64,000 bases of DNA, from the NCBI GenBank assembly GCA_024734495.1, contig JALMQS010000055.1:12601852-12665851 (forward strand). The letters run 5' to 3'. Shown in pieces: positions 22,201 to 31,200 of this stretch. Position 1 is the stretch's first letter; each line of letters opens with the position of its first letter. Below the pieces are notes generated by a model. That model saw only the letters and a program-made list of their open reading frames with translations. It searched no databases and had not been told where the DNA came from. The position numbers and the translations under genes are program-made. The DNA comes from Forficula auricularia. Taxonomy: Eukaryota; Arthropoda; Insecta; Dermaptera; Forficulidae.

Positions 22201-25200
22201 GATTTTAATTGATGTCATTAGTAAGGAGAGTTTGAGGTGGAAATGAAAAGGGTGACAAGAAAAGTAAAGATAAGAGAGCCGGTAAACCAATTAAAACTCC
22301 GAACTTGGATATATTTTTGAATATATTCAATATCAGTGAGCTCTTAGAAATTGGACAGTGGTTTTCCACCGGGCGATTTGAAAAGGTTTAAATCTACCAC
22401 TTGGATTGATTGTTAGTAAGGGGAAAATTATGAGCTATTTAATAAATTGCTAGATTAAGTCTTAAATTAATTAAAACTAGTTGATGTTGTATTGTTGATA
22501 TTAATCTTTTCAGCCGTTTTTACGTGAATCGTGAGCAACTTTTCGTTAACTTATGAACGAAAACACCCTCAACAAAATTCCTGTCTGTCTGTATGTCTGT
22601 CTGTATGTTTCCCGTGGGTTCCGCGCAAAGTTGCTCACGATTCACGTAAAAACGGCTGAAGGGATTATTATGAAATTTCATAATTACATCAGATGTCTTC
22701 TAACTTACGTTTTTAGCTATATAAAGTTTTAATATTTTGACCACAGAAGGCTGTCGCACGAATGGGCATCTAGAGAGCTAGAAATGCAAACTAACCACCC
22801 AAAATGGGGAGGGGTCAAAAATGAAAATTTCTTCTTGGGCCAAACTCAACTAAATTTTGTATACATAATCTGTGGGTCACTAAAAGGCTAGAAATGCAAA
22901 AACTGGGTGCGGGAGGGTGGGTGAGGGTGGAATGGGGGTGGGGGGTGAGGAGTAAGGCGGAGTAGGGTGGGGGTGCAGGGGGTCGCGGGGTGGAGTCCAG
23001 GGCGCTAGGCGGGGTGTGATGCGCAGGGTTAGAGGGCAAGGGGTGGGCTCCGGGGTGGATGGGGTGCGGGCGGGGGTTGGGAACGGGTGCATGGCGCGGG
23101 GGTGGTGGTGCTGGGTGGGAGGGTCACCCCATGTGGATGGGGTGAGGGCGGGGGTCCAGGGGGCGTGTCCCTTGGTTAGCAAGAGGGCCGCCGAAGGCGG
23201 GCCTTGCAGCTAGTAACTTATAAAATAATAATAACGATATTTAGTATATTTAATTTTTAAATTTATATTTATAATTTTATAATTTTAAAGTATTCAAATG
23301 ATTTTTTAAAAATAAATTAAACAAATATATTTACGTTTAAAGTTGATAAGCGATTTGTGTTTGGTTCGACCATTAAATCAGCCACAACTCGATGAGAAAG
23401 TATTACCCAACATATACTTAGAAATTTAATTCCATGTAATGAAACGATAGAATTTGGACTTTCCTTAGTGTCCAGAATACGTAGTCCATTGGTATACCAT
23501 GAGAACGATATTAATAAATCATGCTGTTTATTTTGAGGTACTATCAAGTCGTAAATAGTACTTAGTATTGATAAAAATGCAAAAAGTGAGAGGAGTACTC
23601 TGAAAATTATTAACAAAATAATCATGATATATTTTCAAATCCATATGTTATAATTTGACTTTGAAAACCTAAACTCTACAATAAATTTTATGTTTTATTT
23701 GAAATACAAAATTGAACCTACATAGCTATAATATCTGGAGTCGTAAAAGGAAGACCGTCGTTTGTTTGGCAGGAAGATACGCTCAGATCCAAAGTAATAT
23801 TTATTTTCATCATTAATTTTATTAATTCAATCCATTGTTCAATTTGTGTCTCAATTTCTTTAGGAGTACAATCTTTAGGCATACATAGACCGATTGAGCC
23901 ACCCGTAAAGTAATCCAACTAAAAAATAAAGATAATTGATTTGTTGAACTGAAAAGTTAAAAATGTGACAAATTTGATCAACAAACACTCTTTAATAAAA
24001 TTGAAAAACATAGCAAACTTAATTAAAGTTGAGACGCGTGGTGTTTTTACATTCTCATATATACCGGGTGAGTTTTTTTATCTTGAGACAGTCTTATAAC
24101 TCAAAAAACAATGCATTATATATGGAAAAAAGTTTCAAATAAAAATTTATTTATATCAAGGGGGAAACTAAACTACGCTATTGTTTGTCGACCTACAACA
24201 AGCTTTCAAGGTTATTTCGAGGTCAAGTCCTGTTTTTTAAATAGAAACCTATATTTTTCTGTAAATATTCTGAATCTACCAAAAAAACTGAACAAATTTT
24301 TATTAGAACTATTTTTTTATATGACATAAATTAAGACCATTTCAATTCTGTCTTCAACCAAAAATGCTCCATTTGTATTAAGTATAGTAATACAATAAAA
24401 CTATCTACTGGATTGACACGAGAAATAAATTTTTTTAATCTCAAGAATTTTAAGTAGTTCTATTAAGTAGACAATAATCTTTTAAATCTGAGTATAATGA
24501 AGTTTTAAGATCATTATTTTCTTTGTTGAGACTTTTCGATTTAAAAAATATTTATTTAATAATTAATTGTTTAATCAGGCGGGTCGGATAGGCTATGTGG
24601 TAGCGTGTCAGCCTGCTATGCTAACCAAGTGGACCCGAGTTCGAATCAGACTCGAGGCATCCGGATAAAATCTGAACCCCGGGGTAGGGTCAAATTTAAA
24701 TAAAATAAATAGTATCGTAAATTGGCTTATGGAAAGAAAGGACGAAAAGCCAAAAAAAAAAAAAAAAAAAATTATTTAATCATTATTATTTGATAATTAA
24801 ATTGAATAATTGTTAAAAATAATTATTAAGATTTTTTCGAGATCTTATTGATTTAATATTTTTTTTATTTGATGTCATATAAAAAAATTGTTCCAATGAA
24901 AATTATTCAGTTTTTTTTTCTAGATTAAGAATATGTACAGAAACATATAAGTTTCTATTTAAAAAACAGAACTTGATCTCGAAATACCCTTGAAAGCTTG
25001 TACTAGGTCGACAAACAATAGCGTAATAGTTTAGTTTCCCCTCTGATATAAATAAATATATATTTGAAACTTTTTTCATATAATCCTCTGTTTTTTAGTT
25101 ATAAGGCTATCAAGATAAAAAAACTCACCCGGTATGTACAAATTGACAAAGATTCTCAATTTGCCGATATAGCTTGACAATTTATTTACAAGTTAAAGGC

Positions 25201-28200
25201 ATCGGCAAAAAATTCTCGTATCTTCATCTGTCGTCGACAAAATGTCAGTTTTCACGACTCCCCGCGAGTTGAAGTATGATCGCTCTCGCTCTATTTGGAA
25301 TCCCTATTGAATGAGTTAATTAGCTTTGATGTGACAAATTGCATTGTCTCAATGAGCTTTTTCCCTGGGACCATCTAATACAGTATTGGTGATCGTGTCA
25401 GGGAAAAGAGCCATTTACTTTAACTGGTCAACATTGAGCTAATGGCGGCTCCTGTTTCTAGAGGAACAACTGAACAAAAGGCTTTTTGTCCCACCCCCCC
25501 ACCCAAAAAAATCCAAAAATTGATTCAGTTATGAATTTTTGAATATTTAGAGGTAAAAAACGTAGTTTTGAGTTATAGCCGTTTAAATTTTGACAATTGT
25601 TAAGCAGATAATAATCTCCATTTTTACCCTCGCTATTATTTTCTCATCTTCATTGAGTATACAGTCCTAAGACTGGTTTGATGCAACAATTCGTCTCCAC
25701 TCGACTCGGTCCCCCGTCAGCTATTTGACCTCTCTAAATGTCTGGCATCCCATATCCCCAATTATTTGTTTGAAATATTCTAATCTGGGTCTTCCCCTTC
25801 TCCTTTTCTTTCCCACCTCCCCCTCCAAGATATCCCTAAACAGTCCCCCATATCTCAGTGTGTGCCCCATCATCTGACTTCTTCTCTTCTTCGGACTCTT
25901 CCACAAGGTTCTTCCAAGAACTTCTTCATTCACAAAGAGAAACAAAGAGGTTGTCCTCTGCTTGATGCAAATAAACATACACACATATATATATCGAGAT
26001 GATATATCTGTATATATATTATTTATTTGTTTGAGACTATAGTTTCGAAGACTTGGTCTTCATCATCAGACTTTCTTCAATTATAAATGTTTTTCATGGA
26101 GTCAATATCATAAGGATATTGAAAACTTGGTGTTCCTTCTTCACTGGTGGTCGGCTAGGAACTAATAAAGACATTCTCTTCGGTTCACATTCAAATATAA
26201 CAATATGTTTCCCTTTATCCTTTCTCCTTAGTAAGGCTGACAATAGAAGGGTTTTTCTTTTTTATCTTTTGTTAGCAAACATCTTAAGCAGATTACTATT
26301 TGATAACTCTATTTGATTGTTCAAACAAAGTTTTGAATTTCTATTGAATGATTTCAAAATTTCTAAAGATTCGATTGCGCTAATTAATTTTGGGTTCTTT
26401 TCTCCATTTATTAATCTAATACCTGGTCCTTCTGGGAAGGAGTGATTGTTTGAATTTAAATGATCCGCAAAAGAATTTTCCCACTTTTTATTTTTAAAAT
26501 CCCTTATATGTTCATTTAATCGAATTTTCAGATTTCTCTCTGTCTTCCCTACATAGATTGCTTCGCAATCTTTGCATTTCAAACTATAAACCCCTTCTTT
26601 TTCTATATTTGGTAATTTGTCTTTTTTATTTGAACCTAAATCTTTTCCTAGAGTAATTGGAGTTTTGAATACTGTTTTGAACCCTAGTTTTTTCATTTTT
26701 TTGTTTTAATTTTTCCGAAATTTGTCCATAATATGGGAGAACTATTCTAGGATTTTCTTTTTCCATATCCATATGATATTGACTCCATGAAAAACATTTA
26801 TAATTGAAGAAAGACTGATGATGAAAACCAAGTCTTCGAAACTATAGTCTCGAACAAATAAATAATATATATACAGATATATCATCTCGATATATATATG
26901 ATATGTGTGTATGTTTATTTGCATCAAGCAGAGGACAACCTCTTTGTTTCTCTTTGTGAATCAACAACTCTGCTACTCTCGGCAAAACAAAAACTTTTCA
27001 ATTAACTTCTTAATTTGTAAGTTTATCCATCCATTTGATATTCATCATTCTTCTGTAGCACCACATTTCGAAAGCCTCTAATCTCTTTCTCTCCGCTTCT
27101 CTAATTGTCCAGGTTTCACACCCGTACATGGCTATGCTCCATACATATGTCTTCAATAGCAACTTCCTGTTTGCTAAGCTGATTGAGGAGGAGCATAGTA
27201 GTTTTTGTTTTGAATTAAGCCCCATTTTTGCTTGGGCAATTCTTGATTTAATTTCGTTTTCGCTCCTCCCATCCCATGTTATTTTACTTCCTAGGTAGCG
27301 GAATTCCTTAACTCATTCTAGGTTTTCTTGGTTAATTTTGATACATTCCTGTCTCGTTTGTTCTTTTTTTGTACATACTAGGACCTTGGTTTTATTCTTG
27401 TTTATTTTCATTTTGATTTCTTCTATTAGGATTTGGTTAATTCCATTCAGGGCGTCCTCTAATTCTTTTTTATTGCTTCCTAGAAGGGCAATGTCATCGG
27501 CAAATCTTAACATAGCGATCTTTTGACCTTGGATTTCGATACCTATATCAATTTTGTCTTTGAATTCTTTAATCGCTTCTTCTATGTATAAGTTGAAAAT
27601 CATGGGTGACAGCACACATCCTTGTCTTACACCTTTTTTTATTTTGGCTTCTCTTTGCTCATCTCCAATATTTATAATTGCCGTCTGGTTTTGATATAGA
27701 TTGTAGATTAGTCTTTTCTCCCTGAATTTTATTCCCGCCTGTTTTAATATTTTAAACATAATTTCCCAATTGACGTTATCGAATGCTTTTTCTAGGTCTA
27801 TGAATCCGATGTAGACAGATTCTTCCCTGATAAAAGCCTTTTCTATTATTAATCTAAGAGGGAGAATTGCTTCTCGGGTGCCTCTGTTTCTTCTAAAGCC
27901 GAACTGGTCTTCCCCCAGATTTTCCTCAACTCTTTGTTCTATTCTTCTTTGGATTATTTTGGTTAGGATTTTGGAGACATGTGAGATTAGGCTAGCTATT
28001 ATATTCTATTCCGAATGAAAATTTTCTGTTGAATTCAAATATCTTATAAAAAATTATACCCACATTTAACTCACATTTTTAGTAGGTGAAGGTAAGGGCC
28101 CTTTTCCCTGACACTAACACATTTTATAAGGTGTGATAACACCATCATTTATTGCCTAATGCTATGTCCTTACTCTTGAAGGAAGATCGTAATGTACGTG

Positions 28201-31200
28201 TGGTTGTAGTGTACCTAGGCGCCTCGAAAGGTGTCGGCCTTTTGTTCAGCTACTTCGTAGAAGTAGAAGTTCTTAATGCTTCCCTAGCAACACCGTCAAT
28301 GGAGTTATACCGGGTGATTCAATAAGGGTGACGAGGTACCATATCTCAGGAACCAATAATCGTAGAAGTTTGGGAAAAAAATCCTTCAGAGGAAATCGAC
28401 CAAGAAAAATTGCTGGAAATATTTTTTAAGTTCATACGTCCACCGCTAGGTGGCTAAATAGCTTCGATCGTATAAAAAAATGCAATTTTCTCAAAAATTT
28501 TCCAATATAAGTTTAGAAATGAATACTCTCACGTTAATGCCACTATAATAGTCCATCTTTTTGATAAATGACTTTTTATTGTAGGACGTAAAATAAAGGC
28601 GGGAGGGGATGCTAAACTTTTATGGACTGAAGTATCTATAACTTAAGTTTGACTTAACGGAATTTTGTTAACAAGGTCTGGTTCAAGAAAGGAAGGTTTG
28701 GTGAATAAAATAAAAAACCATCCATGCCATTCTACTTCTTGCCGCCCTCGCTAAGGGGCGTGTTTTATAAAGTTAAGCGTTTTATTAATTTTGCTCCAAA
28801 ATCTTAAATGGAACCGTATAATTATTTTATTAAATTCAGAAAGTAGATCAAATTTGCAACAAAATATGTTCAAACCGCATGTCGATATCTTTTTTCGTTT
28901 AACAGTCATTGCTTAAAGAATATTTTATTAACGAATTTATCAAAGAAACAAAATAGGTAATTGAGTTTTCAAATTTTTTTTAAGTTTCGTAGTCAAGCAT
29001 GCCATGGAGAAATAAAAAAAACAGTTTAAAACTTTGTTCTTATTTTCATTTAATCACAACAATAATGATAATAACGCTTTTCTGTGTCGCCTGTGAGTAG
29101 GTATTAAATTTCAAAAATGTCTAATTTCTTAGAAGGCCGTGAAAGACTTGGTTGACAGTTTCTATGGAAACGGCGATTTTTCACAAATAGATGTTAATGT
29201 TTTAATTGTTATTTTATTGTTTGTTATGTTATATCATTATTGTTGTGATTAGATGAAAATAAGAACAAAGTTTTAAACTGTTTTTTTATTTGTCCATGGC
29301 ATGCTTGACTTCGAAACATAAAAAAAAATTGAAAACTCAATTACCTATTTTGTTTCTCTGATAAATTCGTTAATAAAATATTCTTTAAGCAATAACTGTT
29401 AAACGAAAAAAGATATCGACATGTGGTTTGAACATGTTTTATTGCAAATTTGATCTACTTTCTGAATCTAATAAAATAATTATACGGTTCTATTTAAGAT
29501 TTTGGAGCAAAATCAATAAAACGGTTAACTTTATAAAACACGCCCCTTAGCGAGAGCGGCAAGAACTAAAATGGCATGGTAGTTTTTTATTTTATTCACC
29601 AAACCTTCCTTTCTTGAACCAGACCTTGTTAACAAATTTCCGTTAAGTCAAACTTAAGTTATAGACTCTAGAGTCCATAAAAGTTTAGCATCACCTCCCG
29701 CCTTTATTTTACGTCCTACAATAAAAAGTCATTTATCAAAAAGATGGACTATTATAGTGGCATTAACGTGAGAGTATTCATTTCTAAACTTATATTGGAA
29801 AATTTTTGAGAAAATTGCATTTTTTATACGATCGAAGCTATTTAGCCACCTAGCGGTGGACGTATGAACTTAAAAAATATTTCCAGCAATTTTTCTTGGT
29901 CGATTTCCTCTGAAGGATTTTTTCCCAAACTTCTACGATTATTAGTTCCTGAGATATGGCACCTCGTCACCCTTATTGAATCACCCTGTACAACATTTGG
30001 GTCCAATTGTTGTCTTCCTGAGTTTTAGATCTTAAACACTAGTTGGTTAGACGAAGTCCTTACAATGCTCACTCGAGACAAGGTAAATATATGAAAAATC
30101 TAAATTAGGAATTTTTTCACGAAAACAAAAATTTCCATTACCTACTAATAACATCACTGATTTTATATGGTGAGTAATGAAAAAAAAATAAAACATTCAG
30201 TATATTTATCATTAAATTAAAATTTGTATGCAAGGTACATAGTGTATTCTTAGTTTAAAACTAAAAAATATTTTGGATAAAGATACTCACCGCTGTATCA
30301 GTTGCCATTACTTGAAAGTTACCAAGACAATATTGAGTCTCCAATGTTACGTTTAGACTATCTATGAAACCATTTATTGCAAGACATTCGTCGAAATTTC
30401 CAAGACTCACAAAATTCAATTCATTCATGCCGATAGGAATTTTCCCCCAAGAATCAAACACTAAAAAATATAACAATCATATTTTATTTTGAATTAAAGC
30501 AATGGCTTGTGGCGGCGATCGCCACATTACTAATGAACTCTCGATCCATTCCCACATTTCCACCTTTACCACGACCAGGTCGCCTTTTTTCGAATTCGAT
30601 TAATATCTTTGAATTTTGGTCATCGTTTTTCTAATAAAGGCGCTTTTTCATGAAAAAATACTTTTTAATGATTTTAATTTTAACTAACCATGGCAATATC
30701 AAGCTTATGACAGTATGTTGACTATTTATAAGTATTTTATAAACAGTTTATTGACGATGATCAAAAAATCTCCCAAAATGATCGTAAATATTGATTATTC
30801 AAACCAAGTTCTTAAAGTACAAAATAAATAATTTCATAAGAAGTTGGTTTGAATAAATCAATATTTGCGGTCATTTTGGGAGATTTTTTTAAACACCGTC
30901 AATAAACTGTTTATAATTTACTTATAAATAGTCAACAAACCGACATAAGCTAGATATTTCCATGGTTAGTTAAAATTAAATTCATTAAAAAGTAATTTTT
31001 TACGAAAAAGTGGATTTATTAAGAAAACTTGATGTTTTATGTATAGGGACATGATATATGGTCTTAAAGCATTTTTCTTCGACTTTCAAATGATTGAATA
31101 ATATACGGGGGAGGGGGGGGGGTCTCATTTGAAAAAACAAACTTTTGACATCTTTTATGAATAACAGAAATAATAGGAATCTAGCATGACCTGTATAATA

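Larger units (their letters stand above)
19295..22320 (-). mobile_element. Jockey/CR1-type LINE, nearly complete ORF2, decayed
   Basis: A minus-strand non-LTR retrotransposon. The apurinic-type endonuclease comes first (22218 down to about 21595), then a broken linker, then reverse transcriptase (about 20500-19468) and the 3' end at the assembly gap. GC content is clearly higher than in the surrounding introns. Stops and frameshifts between and within the domains make it non-autonomous. Same family as 31640-33518 and 13674-14147. Confidence 0.88.
25931..27004 (-). mobile_element. Penelope-like element 1 with inverted terminal repeats, nested in LINE
   Basis: An insertion of about 1.07 kb flanked by an imperfect 11-12-bp target duplication, AACTTCTTCATT (25919-25930) and AACTTCTTAATT (27004-27015). 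About 170 bp of terminal sequence occurs at both ends in opposite orientation (left ...TTTGCATCAAGCAGAGG complement, right the same), as is common for Penelope elements. Between them is a minus-strand GIY-YIG endonuclease frame. The reverse transcriptase part is missing, so it is truncated. Confidence 0.85.
25655..28010 (-). mobile_element. RTE-like LINE split by a Penelope insertion
   Basis: Minus-strand reverse transcriptase. IGFIDLEKAFDNVNW carries the first catalytic Asp (about 27840-27790), GVRQGCVLSPMIFNLYIEEA follows, and FADDIALLG is the catalytic box (about 27510). An in-frame TGA lies near 27315. YVWSIAMYGCETWTIREAER ends at the Penelope junction (27010). The C-terminal tail resumes at 25930 (EEVLGRTLWKSPKKRRSQMM, RRRGRPRLEYFKQI). 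The tail type (GHTLRYGG...RRRGRPRL) is that of RTE/BovB-like elements. It is 5'-truncated near 28010. Confidence 0.85.

Noticed and set aside
22815..23213. Overlapping proline-rich or glycine-rich reading frames
   Set aside because: They lie in a G-rich minisatellite; all frames are open because of base composition and none has domain features.
24578..24650. Candidate tRNA gene
   Set aside because: A and B boxes are present but there is no closed cloverleaf; it is followed by a SINE body, poly-A and a target duplication.
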